Origin: DATAZK01 sp965199805
GTDB lineage: Bacteria; Actinomycetota; Actinomycetes; Frankiales; Frankiaceae
Reading direction: 5' to 3'
Assembly: GCA_965199805.1 (NCBI GenBank)
Contig: CBDATO010000001.1
Coordinates: 2,728,001-2,792,000 of the forward strand
DNA length: 64,000 nucleotides
The position numbers and the translations under genes were made by a program. Below the pieces are notes generated by a model that was not told the DNA's origin, searched no databases, and was given only the letters and a program-made list of their open reading frames with translations. Each line of letters starts with the position of its first letter. Position 1 is the stretch's first letter. Shown here piece by piece: positions 46,103 through 53,021 of this stretch.

Positions 46103-46918
46103 CGCCGCACGACAGTGAGGGGTGCGGGTGGCCCGCACGCGGAACGCGAATGAGGCGATGGCACCCACCGCGATGACGGCGACGTCGACCGCGGGCGGGT
46201 CGGCGGTGAGCGCCATGGCGAGCGCGCCGGCGAGCAGCAGGTAGCCGGCGACGGACGCCAACACGGCGCTCACCGGCACCCACGGCTGGCTGTGGTCGCC
46301 GAGCTCGTGCAACTGCCGGATCCGGGCGTAACGCGGATACCAGTGCGTGAACTCGGCAGCCGCCACCTGGGCCAGGGCCTGGATCAGCCAGGCCGTCCAG
46401 AGGTTGTTGTCGTTGCGCAGCACCGCGTCGCCGTACAGCCCCGCGGCTGCGGCGACGACGAAGGCGACCGCCCAGGCGCCGGTGACGATGTAGTTGACGC
46501 GCAGGAAGAGTGGGTCGTCCCACCGCTCGCGCGGTACCTCCTCCCGGGCATAGGGGAGGGTGAACGGCGCGCGGCACACCAGCGAGGCGACCACCACGAC
46601 CACCAGGACGATGTTCGACAGCTCGTTGAACCAGCGCTCCAGCCAGTGCAGCGTGCCGGTCGACACGCACAGGCCGATAACGAGGAACGCGGCGAAGAAG
46701 CCGACGTCGAGGGCGCCGAGCAGCTTCAGGCTGCGGCCGCGTACCAGATCGGTGAGGACGAAAAGCACCGACAGCGACAGCGCCACGACACAGGCCAGCA
46801 CGAACCGGCCGTCGCCGATGAGCTGCGACATCGCGATCCACGGCAGGAAGCCGAGCAGCGGGCTGTCGAGGAGCCGGGTGAGCGGCGAGGGCGAGGTGGG
46901 CTCGCTCGCCGGGGTCAC
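46091..46918 (-). CDS. polytopic membrane protein of unknown function
   Basis: This 275-residue protein has GTG 46918. About seven hydrophobic segments alternate with short loops (FLPWIAMSQLIGDGRFVLACVVALSLSVLFVL; NLWTAWLIQALAQVAAAEFTHWYP). The first part weakly recalls intracellular septation/VC0807-like proteins, but I cannot assign a family. The start is divergent from the SDR gene at 47019. Confidence 0.65.
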   Translation of the reverse strand: MTPASEPTSPSPLTRLLDSPLLGFLPWIAMSQLIGDGRFVLACVVALSLSVLFVLTDLVRGRSLKLLGALDVGFFAAFLVIGLCVSTGTLHWLERWFNELSNIVLVVVVVASLVCRAPFTLPYAREEVPRERWDDPLFLRVNYIVTGAWAVAFVVAAAAGLYGDAVLRNDNNLWTAWLIQALAQVAAAEFTHWYPRYARIRQLHELGDHSQPWVPVSAVLASVAGYLLLAGALAMALTADPPAVDVAVIAVGAIASFAFRVRATRTPHCRAASGR

Positions 46919-47018
46919 CGCGCCAGCTTCCCACCGATACCCCGGGTGACGAGCGGCTTGCGCACCCGAGCGCTATCGTGCCCCAGCCGATCCGCCGCGC
47001 CCACCAGGAGCTGACGCG

Positions 47019-47882
47019 ATGAGCCCGACCGAGCTCCCGAAGCTGCTCGACGGCGCGTACGCGCTGGTCACCGGCGGCGGCACCGGCATCGGACGCGGGA
47101 TTGCCGGCTCCTTGCTGACCGCCGGCGCAACGGTGACCCTAGCCGGGCGCCGGGGCGAGGTGCTGGAAGCCGCCGCGGCCGAGCTCACCGAGCAATTCAC
47201 CGGGGCGCAGGTACGCACCGCGGTGTGCGACGTGACGGTCGCGGAGCAGGTCGAGGCGGCTGCGGCGACGGCCGCCGGACCGGACGGGCAGCTCGACGTC
47301 GCGGTGGCGAACGCCGGCACCGGGGTGCCCGCGCCCTTCCTGCTCGCCGACGACGCCGCCTGGCGCTACTGCTGCGAGCTCAACATCATCGGGACGGCGT
47401 CCACCTTCCGCTACGCGGCGCTGCGGATGCGTGAGCGCGGCGGCCTGCTCATCGCCATCTCGACGGCCGCGTCGGCGGCGCCTGAGGTCGGCATGGCGAC
47501 GTACACCTCGACCAAGGCCGGGGTCGACATGATGGTGCGGGCCGCGGCCTGGGAGCTCGGCGCCTTCGGCATCCGGGTCAACTCGCTGCAGCCCGGCTAC
47601 GTGCCGACCGGCTCGACGGAGGACTCGTTCCCACCGGGCCTCGCCGACCAGCTGCTCGAGCGGACGGCGCTGCGCCGCAGCGGCACCCCGGCCGACATCG
47701 GCGCAATGGTGGTGCATCTGGCGTCGCCGGCCGGCGCGTGGACCACCGGCCAGGTCATCGCGATCGACGGCGGCATGACGGTGCAGCCGATGGCCGACCT
47801 GTCCGACCTGGCCCGGCGGATACACGGGGCGCAGGCCGTGGACGAGGCGCTCGGCATCGTCAGGTCGCCGGCTGCCAGCTGA
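47019..47882 (+). CDS. SDR-family oxidoreductase
   Basis: This 287-residue short-chain dehydrogenase has ATG 47019 after GGAGCTGACGCG. It contains the cofactor motif TGGGTGIGRG near 19, ANAGTG in place of NNAG, Ser in ISTAAS, and the active site YTSTK. The C-terminus has the PGYVPT loop and IDGGMTVQP. It resembles enoyl-CoA/2,4-dienoyl-CoA-type reductases by composition. It overlaps the end of the minus-strand DUF2218 gene by 23 bp. Confidence 0.82.
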   Translation: MSPTELPKLLDGAYALVTGGGTGIGRGIAGSLLTAGATVTLAGRRGEVLEAAAAELTEQFTGAQVRTAVCDVTVAEQVEAAAATAAGPDGQLDVAVANAGTGVPAPFLLADDAAWRYCCELNIIGTASTFRYAALRMRERGGLLIAISTAASAAPEVGMATYTSTKAGVDMMVRAAAWELGAFGIRVNSLQPGYVPTGSTEDSFPPGLADQLLERTALRRSGTPADIGAMVVHLASPAGAWTTGQVIAIDGGMTVQPMADLSDLARRIHGAQAVDEALGIVRSPAAS

Positions 47883-48180
47883 CCTCGAGCTCGTTGCGCT
47901 GCCCGAAGCGCACGAGGTGCGAGCCGACGACCTGCTGGACCTGCTCGAGGGCGTCGGGTGTCGATGCGGTGGCGGTCATCCGGAGGATGCCGTCCAGTGA
48001 CTCGAGCAGGCAGCTGCCGCCCGCGAGCACGATCCGGGTGCCGGACGCCTCCTTGCGGATCTCGCTGCGCCGCCCGAGATGGGCGGCGAGCTGCTTGGCG
48101 TAGCGGTCCGGCGACGCGGTGGCGACCTCCGCCACCGCGCCGTGCCGGCCCACCTCGGTGGTGCCGGCGGACTCAGACAT
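47860..48180 (-). CDS. DUF2218-domain protein
   Basis: This 106-residue protein starts at ATG 48180 (MSESAGTTEV), overlapping the PadR stop. The DUF2218 core is YAKQLAAHLGRRSEIRKEASGTRIVLAGGSCLLES, with the basic cluster and the later LEQVQQVVGSHLVRFG. The family has no settled function and is often linked to siderophore or stress genes. Co-transcription with the PadR regulator suggests it is a target. Confidence 0.75.
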   Translation of the reverse strand: MSESAGTTEVGRHGAVAEVATASPDRYAKQLAAHLGRRSEIRKEASGTRIVLAGGSCLLESLDGILRMTATASTPDALEQVQQVVGSHLVRFGQRNELEVSWQPAT

Positions 48181-48790
48181 CGCTGTCCTCCGCCTCTGCC
48201 GTGTCGGCGTCGGCAGCCGGCTGACCCGGGCCGTCGGCAAGCAGCATGTAGAGCGATCGCCGGGCCGAGCCCAGGATCTCCGCCGCTGCCGCACGCTGGG
48301 CATCGGTGCCTGTGCGCCCGACGAGCCGGGCGGCCATGTGCAGCTCCTCGAGCAGGCCGCGCAGGTTTCCGCCGGCCGTGTCGGCTCCGGCGCCCGCGAA
48401 CGGGTCCACCCAGCCGGCGCGCTGCGCCTCGACGTGGGCCCGGCCGGTCTCGGTGAGCGTGGCGAGCTTGCGTCCGGCATCGGCCGTGACGGTCACCAGG
48501 CCCTCGTCCTCGAGCTGGTTGAGCGTGGGGTAGATCGCGCCGGGGCTGGGTGTCCAACGCCCGCCGGAGCGATGGGCGATGGTCTGCATCAGCTGGTAGC
48601 CGTGCATCGGCTCCTCGGCGAGCAGCAGCAGGGCGGCCGTACGGACATCGCCGCGTGATGCGCGACCTCGGCCGCCTCCGCGGCGGTGCGGACCGCCGGT
48701 GCGGCCGGCCGGGTCCATGCGGTGGTGACGGCGGGTCTCGCCGCGCTGGGGGTGGTGCGGATGGGTTCCGCGTTCGGTGTGCGGGTGCAT
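48173..48790 (-). CDS. PadR-family transcriptional regulator with His-rich N-terminus
   Basis: This 205-residue regulator has ATG 48790 placed by AGGAGG 6 nt upstream. The winged-helix PadR domain spans about 50-120: ALLLLAEEPMHGYQLMQTIAHRSGGRWTPSPGAIYPTLNQLEDEGLV. A dimerisation region follows, and the C-terminus is acidic. The N-terminal 27 residues are rich in His and Arg (MHPHTERGTHPHHPQRG), which may bind metal. A dyad at 48807-48841 directly upstream is a likely autoregulatory operator. It is co-transcribed with DUF2218. Confidence 0.85.
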   Translation of the reverse strand: MHPHTERGTHPHHPQRGETRRHHRMDPAGRTGGPHRRGGGRGRASRGDVRTAALLLLAEEPMHGYQLMQTIAHRSGGRWTPSPGAIYPTLNQLEDEGLVTVTADAGRKLATLTETGRAHVEAQRAGWVDPFAGAGADTAGGNLRGLLEELHMAARLVGRTGTDAQRAAAAEILGSARRSLYMLLADGPGQPAADADTAEAEDSDV

Positions 48791-48806
48791 GTGCGTCCTC
48801 CTAAGA

Positions 48807-48841
48807 CGTATCTGATAGCGGTAACGATATATCGAGATACG
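48807..48841. promoter_or_regulatory. probable PadR operator
   Basis: The dyad CGTATCT (48807-48813) / AGATACG (48835-48841) encloses a perfect 10-bp palindrome CGATATATCG (48825-48834). The stretch is AT-rich against GC-rich surroundings and ends 17 bp before the PadR start codon, covering the expected promoter. Confidence 0.65.
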
Positions 48842-48884
48842 CCTGTGTCAAGGGGTGTGGCGCGGTGCACATCGCCGAACGCAC

Positions 48885-48937
48885 GAGACCGACCCCGGAT
48901 CGGTGCCAGGAGCGGCGGTCGATCCGAGGTCGGTCTC
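48885..48937. terminator. long hairpin, possible terminator or structured element
   Basis: GAGACCGACC-c-CGGATCG (48885-48902) pairs with CGATCCG-a-GGTCGGTCTC (48920-48937): 17 of 18 positions, one mismatch, 17-nt loop. There is no T-run on either side. It lies between the divergent PadR promoter and the minus-strand small gene at 48960-49211, so it could terminate that gene. Confidence 0.6.
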
Positions 48938-48959
48938 GGTGGGACGGGTCGTCAGCGGC

Positions 48960-49211
48960 TCACGGCAGCCGGATGACCAGTGCCTCCTGGGCGGCAGCCT
49001 TCGCGTCCAGATAGGTGCGCTGTGCGGCCAGCGCCTCGACCAGCATTTGCAGCTGGGCGTCGTCCAGGGGGTTGTTGGCGTCGTTGTCCTGCGGCGCCAC
49101 CGACTGCCAGGCCTTGGACGCCTGCATCATGCGGTTGCGCGCGGAAACCACGTCGGGTGTCGATGTCCATCGCGAGGTCAGATCCACCCCACAAGAATCG
49201 GCGGCCGCCAC
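48960..49211 (-). CDS. small hypothetical protein
   Basis: This 83-residue protein has GTG 49211, weakly supported. Its composition is protein-like (AWQSVAPQDNDANNPLDDAQLQMLVEAL then AAQRTYLDAKAAAQEALVIRLP), with an amphipathic helix in the second half. No family is recognised. It is followed by the 48885 hairpin. Confidence 0.4.
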   Translation of the reverse strand: MAAADSCGVDLTSRWTSTPDVVSARNRMMQASKAWQSVAPQDNDANNPLDDAQLQMLVEALAAQRTYLDAKAAAQEALVIRLP

Positions 49212-49262
49212 ACCCGTACTGAAGAAAAGGCCCCTGCTCCTAAAGAGTGATCAAGTCACGGC

Positions 49263-49517
49263 TCAGCAGTCGGACGTACGCAGCGCCTCCGCCTTGGCCA
49301 CCTCGTAAGCGGCGTCGGCGTCGATGACGAGGTAGCGGGCGACGAGCTGATCCTCGGTGGGATGGCGCGAGAGCTGCCCCGACGGGACGAGGTCCAGGAA
49401 GTCCCGGTGCGCGATGAGGGCCTCGTCGCGGCAGACGGCGACGTGCTTGTCCCGGAACCAGGTGGGTTGCACCCAGCCGGCGCGCCAACGAGACGGATAT
49501 TCGTTCTGAGCCCCCAT
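49263..49517 (-). CDS. small hypothetical protein
   Basis: This 84-residue protein has ATG 49517 (MGAQNEYPSRWRAGWVQPTWF), with GGAAGG about 9 nt upstream. A longer form from the GTG at 49535 is possible. It has three Trp and two Cys, and ends VAKAEALRTSDC. It is not recognised. Confidence 0.5.
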   Translation of the reverse strand: MGAQNEYPSRWRAGWVQPTWFRDKHVAVCRDEALIAHRDFLDLVPSGQLSRHPTEDQLVARYLVIDADAAYEVAKAEALRTSDC

Positions 49518-49802
49518 GCGCCGCTTCCTTCCCACTCACGAGGCCCGCGACTACTAACCCGATCGGGTGAATTGCCCAGCACAAATTCGGCATGATCCGT
49601 CGAAAGGCGGACCGGAAGGCGGCACGAAGGACTTGTCTACCACGGTGTGTCGCACCCGATTTGGATGCTTTACCGGCTCGGCAAGGCCTGAGACGAGGCC
49701 GCCTTCGCACAAACAAGCGTCAGCTGAATAGCCGACTCCAGGCGTCACGCTTTTCGCATTCGCGGCCGAGTCACACACGTGGGATTAGGGCACAAGCGGC
49801 AC
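49518..49802. other. region without a supported gene
   Basis: I find no convincing coding sequence. A perfect 12-bp palindrome, ACCCGATCGGGT, lies at 49558-49569. The base composition is lower in GC than the neighbourhood in parts (GAATTGCCCAGCACAAATTC near 49571). Confidence 0.5.
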
Positions 49803-50057
49803 GTGACGCAGATGCTGGCCGTGCTGGCCGGGGGAGACCGCGACGGGCGCATCTATTACGTCGACGCCGAGGCACCGACCGTGGACTTCACCGGCGCGCC
49901 CGGACGCGGCCCGGAGCGCTACGTGCGGAGCGCACCGGAGGAGGCCGCTTCCACCGCCCTCGGCGCCGCCGTCGTCTTCCGGCTCGCCGTGTCGCCGGAG
50001 CCGGACCCGGTCGCCGCTCCCGACGGCAGTGCGACGGAGCTCTCGACGCGGGGTTAG
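49803..50057 (+). CDS. small hypothetical protein
   Basis: This 84-residue protein has GTG 49803 (TQMLAVLAGGDRDGRIYYVDAEAPTVDF). It is acidic, with a beta-like first half. The start is uncertain; an ATG at 49779 also fits the frame without a ribosome site. Not recognised. It overlaps the tail of the truncated sulfotransferase. Confidence 0.4.
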   Translation: MTQMLAVLAGGDRDGRIYYVDAEAPTVDFTGAPGRGPERYVRSAPEEAASTALGAAVVFRLAVSPEPDPVAAPDGSATELSTRG

Positions 50058-50601
50058 CGCACCGCGACCGTCAGCTGGGTGCGCAGCTCGTGCGACCCGT
50101 CAGCGCGGGTGCCCTCGTAATACAGCCGGTAGAGCCCGGAGTCGGGCAGGGCCAGCAGCGAGAGGTAGCGCAGGCCGTGGAGCACGCGTGCGCGAAGTCG
50201 CCGACGGGCTCGAGGCCGGCCGAGCGCAGATGCGACCAGTTCGAGTGCGCGCGGTCCACCGGGTCACGCAGCACCGCGACGAGCTTGGCGTCGGGCACCG
50301 TCTCGCGGATGCGGCGGTGCGCTGCCGCATCCTGCAGGTAGAGGGTCGTCGACTCGCCCTTGAGCTGGCCGGGGGCGGCGTGCTGCCGCAGCCGCTCGTA
50401 GTCCGGACGCCGCCAGACGTACTCGGAGTACGTCTTGGCGTCACCGGGCCCGCCTACGGTCGGTGGCGGCCCGTCGGCCAGGAAGAACTTCGGCTCCTTG
50501 GGGGTCGACATGCACAGCTGCGGATGCTGCGCGAGCGCTACGTGCAGGGCGGTCGTACCGGCCTTGGGCGCACCGACGAGCAATAAGTCAGGCAAAGCCA
50601 C
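50054..50601 (-). pseudogene. truncated sulfotransferase joined to an unrelated C-terminal fragment
   Basis: The GTG at 50601 (ALPDLLLVGAPKAGTTAL) is placed by AGGGAG 6 nt upstream. The first 145 residues are a PAPS-dependent sulfotransferase: 5'-phosphosulfate loop GAPKAGTTAL and 3'-phosphate site RDPVDRAHSNWSHL. Homology then stops at VGDFAHAC. The frame continues only to a stop at 50071. One base out of phase, a fluent C-terminal sequence (VLHGLRYLSLLALPDSGLYRLYYEG) runs to a stop at 50054; this is not sulfotransferase and looks like the beta-rich end of another protein. The gene lacks about half of the enzyme and is probably a deletion product. Confidence 0.65.
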
Positions 50602-50698
50602 GGGGATCTCCCTAGCCTTTGTCAATTGACTCAGTCTAGTTCCCCGATCGAGGCGGACGACGCATGGCAGCGGTGCGATCGGCTGTCATGCTGACAAG

Positions 50699-51190
50699 GT
50701 GACGGCGTACGACGCGACCGCCTGGCACGACCTCTTCGTCGCATCGGCCGGAGCGGCTGCCGCGTTAGCCGGCCTCGTCTTCGTCGCCGTCTCCATCAAC
50801 ATCGAGGCGATCCTGGCGCTGAAGGGGGTGCCGGAGCGCGGCCTGCACACGGTGCTGCTGCTGGTCGGCGGGCTCGTCGCGAGCATCTTCGTCCTCGTGC
50901 CGCAGGGCACGGACGCGCTCGGGATCGAGCTCATCGTCGTGGGCGCCACGCTGGTCGCGTGGTTCGCGTTCACGAGCAAGGCGTTGCTGGCCGGCACGCA
51001 GGGGCGAGCGGGCTGGGGCGCGTCACGCCTGCTGGTGGTGATCCCGGGCAGCGTCTCGTACGACGTGGCCGGCGTCAGCCTGCTGACGCACGGGGGCGGG
51101 GGCCTGGTGTGGGTGCTGGCCGGCGTCCTCGGCGCTTTCGTCGGAGGGGTCGTCAATGCCTGGGTGCTGCTCGTCGAGATCCTGCGCTGA
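50699..51190 (+). CDS. four-helix membrane protein, paralogue of 55284-55838
   Basis: This 163-residue protein has GTG 50699. It has about four membrane helices (LFVASAGAAAALAGLVFVAVSIN near 12; LLLVGGLVASIFVLVPQG; IVVGATLVAWFAF; VWVLAGVLGAFVGGVVNAWVLL). The first helix motif is shared with the protein encoded at 55284-55838. The conserved D-L/F-F-x-x-SAG-x-A motif suggests a family-specific role, but I cannot name one. It lies 150 bp upstream of a GAF-ANTAR gene. Confidence 0.65.
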   Translation: MTAYDATAWHDLFVASAGAAAALAGLVFVAVSINIEAILALKGVPERGLHTVLLLVGGLVASIFVLVPQGTDALGIELIVVGATLVAWFAFTSKALLAGTQGRAGWGASRLLVVIPGSVSYDVAGVSLLTHGGGGLVWVLAGVLGAFVGGVVNAWVLLVEILR

Positions 51191-51223
51191 CGCCCATCGG
51201 TATCCAGGCCGCCCGTGGTGGGC

Positions 51224-51340
51224 TACGTTGACGGCAGTCGAACAAACGGCTAGGGCTTCGCCCAACTTGCGCTTGTTGCCTTCGCGTCCGGCACGCTCTG
51301 CTCGCGCCAGCAGATTGACCAACGTGAACGGGTGAGCCCC
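51224..51340 (+). ncRNA. conserved promoter and structured leader of GAF-ANTAR gene (copy 1)
   Basis: The -10 TACGTT (51224-51229) is followed by a leader of about 100 nt that matches the leader at 56627 at about 80% of positions despite several single-base indels. Proposed pairings are AACAAaCG (51241-51248) with CGcTTGTT (51270-51277), GGGC-UUC-GCCC (51253-51263), and GCGU-N5-ACGC (51284-51296). The stems are kept while loops differ between the copies. The non-multiple-of-three indels argue against a coding leader. Inferred role: RNA target of ANTAR proteins. Confidence 0.55.
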
Positions 51341-52120
51341 ATGGCTGATCCGCCGGTGCGCGACTCGGTCCCCGCGGAGCGGCTGCGTGCCCTCGCCCGG
51401 TCGTTCCACACGATCGGCCGGCAGATCGCGGGGCACAGCGCTGCCGGTGTCACCGCTGCGGTGACAGAGGTGACCGTCGAGCTGCTGACCCATGCGGACT
51501 GGGCCAGCATCACCGTATTCGAAGGCGAACGGTTCAGTACCTCGTCAGCCACCGACGAGCGGGCGCGCGCGGCCGACAACCTGCAGTACGCGTTGAACAG
51601 CGGCCCGTGCGTCGACGCCGTCGTCAACCACACCGTCTTCGTGGTCGACGACACCACCGTCGACGCCCGGTGGCCGGAGTCTCTCCGTCGGGTCGCCGCC
51701 GACTTCGGGGTGCGGAGCATGCTGTCGCACCGGCTGCAGCTCGACGATCGGGCCAGGTCGAGCTGCGGACTGAACGTCTATTCGACCCAGGCCCACGGCT
51801 TCCCGGAGGCCGACGTCGAACTCGGCCACCTCCTGGCCACGCACGCCGGCGTCGCGATCGCCGCCGTCGGCAGCCGGCGGCGAGCCGCGCACCTGGAGCG
51901 TGCGCTCGACACGAACCGCGACATCGGGGTCGCCATCGGCATCCTCATGGCGAGCTACAAGGTCACCCGGGACCAGGCGTTCGACCTCCTACGGGTATTC
52001 AGCCAGCGCGAGCACCGCAAGCTGCATTCCGTCGCTCTCGAGGTCGTCGAGACCGGTGGGCCTCCCATGTCCACCCCGGGCCTGGCTTCGTGGCCCAGCC
52101 ATCAACCGCCTGTACCTTGA
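51341..52120 (+). CDS. GAF-ANTAR RNA-binding antiterminator-type regulator
   Basis: 259 residues, ATG 51341; a GTG at 51332 in the same frame is possible. The GAF domain (about 25-160) has NSGPCVDAVVNHTVFVVDD and FGVRSMLSHRLQLDD. The ANTAR domain (about 185-245) has NRDIGVAIGILMASYKVTRDQAFDLLRVFSQREHRKL. ANTAR binds paired stem-loops in RNA, and GAF would sense a small ligand. A likely operon mate is the GAF-ANTAR gene at 52145, 24 bp downstream. It is a paralogue of the protein at 56744. Confidence 0.9.
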   Translation: MADPPVRDSVPAERLRALARSFHTIGRQIAGHSAAGVTAAVTEVTVELLTHADWASITVFEGERFSTSSATDERARAADNLQYALNSGPCVDAVVNHTVFVVDDTTVDARWPESLRRVAADFGVRSMLSHRLQLDDRARSSCGLNVYSTQAHGFPEADVELGHLLATHAGVAIAAVGSRRRAAHLERALDTNRDIGVAIGILMASYKVTRDQAFDLLRVFSQREHRKLHSVALEVVETGGPPMSTPGLASWPSHQPPVP

Positions 52121-52144
52121 CCGCGCAGCCAGCGGAGGGACGCC

Positions 52145-52885
52145 ATGACCGGAGTCGATCCGGACACCAGACAGGCCCGTGACAGCAGGGACGGCTCCAT
52201 CGATGCCGGGGTCGCCCGTGACCTCAGCGAGATGGCGCGCGACCTGGAGGCGGAGCCCGACACCGCCGCCGTGATGCGGCGCATCGTGCGGGCCGCCGTG
52301 GACGAGGTGCACGGCTGCGTGGGGTCGGCCATCACGCTCCTGCAGCGCGGCGTGGTGTCGTCCCCGGCACACAGTGACGAGATCGCCGGTCGGGTCGATC
52401 TCGCACAGCAGCACACCGGCGAAGGGCCGTGCGTCGACACGTCGCGTCAGGAGGTGACGCTGCGATCCGACGACCTGCGTGACGACGCCCGCTGGCCGCG
52501 GTGGGCGGCCGTCGCGGTCGAGAACGGGGTCCTGTCGGTGCTGTCGTTCCAGCTCTTCGTCGAGGGCGACACCATGGGGGCGCTCGACGTCTACGGCGAC
52601 CGGCCGCACGCCTTCGACCGGGAGGCCGAGAACACCGGACTGCTGCTCGCCTCCCACGCAGCCATCGCTCTGGCCGGCTCCCGCAAGATCAACAACCTGC
52701 GTATCGCGGCCGACAGCCGGGACGTCATCGGGCAGGCGAAGGGCATCCTGATGGAGCGGCACAAGATCAGCGCCGGGCAGGCGTTCGACCGGCTGGTCGA
52801 CGTCTCGCAGCGATCGCACCGCAAGCTGCGCGAGGTCGCGCAGGAGTTGGCGGAGACGGGCGAGCTCATCACCCCGTCCGGCTGA
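52145..52885 (+). CDS. GAF-ANTAR regulator
   Basis: 246 residues, ATG 52145 with GGAGGGA upstream. GAF spans about 40-170 (GCVGSAITLLQRG, TGEGPCVDTSRQEV, VLSVLSFQLFVEG). The ANTAR domain at about 190-240 is canonical: RDVIGQAKGILMERHKISAGQAFDRLVDVSQRSHRKL. It has a diverged GAF compared with its upstream neighbour and was probably separate before duplication. It is co-transcribed with the gene at 51341. Confidence 0.9.
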   Translation: MTGVDPDTRQARDSRDGSIDAGVARDLSEMARDLEAEPDTAAVMRRIVRAAVDEVHGCVGSAITLLQRGVVSSPAHSDEIAGRVDLAQQHTGEGPCVDTSRQEVTLRSDDLRDDARWPRWAAVAVENGVLSVLSFQLFVEGDTMGALDVYGDRPHAFDREAENTGLLLASHAAIALAGSRKINNLRIAADSRDVIGQAKGILMERHKISAGQAFDRLVDVSQRSHRKLREVAQELAETGELITPSG

Positions 52886-53021
52886 GCGGCCCCCGGACCT
52901 GGGACGGGGCCGGCATCGCTGCAGGCGGGGAGGCTTGGACCGGGCGTGTGTGGGCAGGTGAAGCAAGGGCTTGAGAGAGCAGGCTCGAACGTTCCGCAAG
53001 ACACGCAAGAATTGAGATCAC

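Noticed and set aside
46091..46918. Assignment as septation protein A
   Set aside because: The resemblance is limited to hydrophobic helices, so it is left as unknown membrane protein.
49554..49778. Minus-strand 74-codon open frame
   Set aside because: Cys-rich and without ribosome site or leaderless box. The coding character is not convincing.
51237..51331. Leader peptide in front of the GAF-ANTAR genes
   Set aside because: The two conserved leaders differ by single-base indels, so no common reading frame exists.
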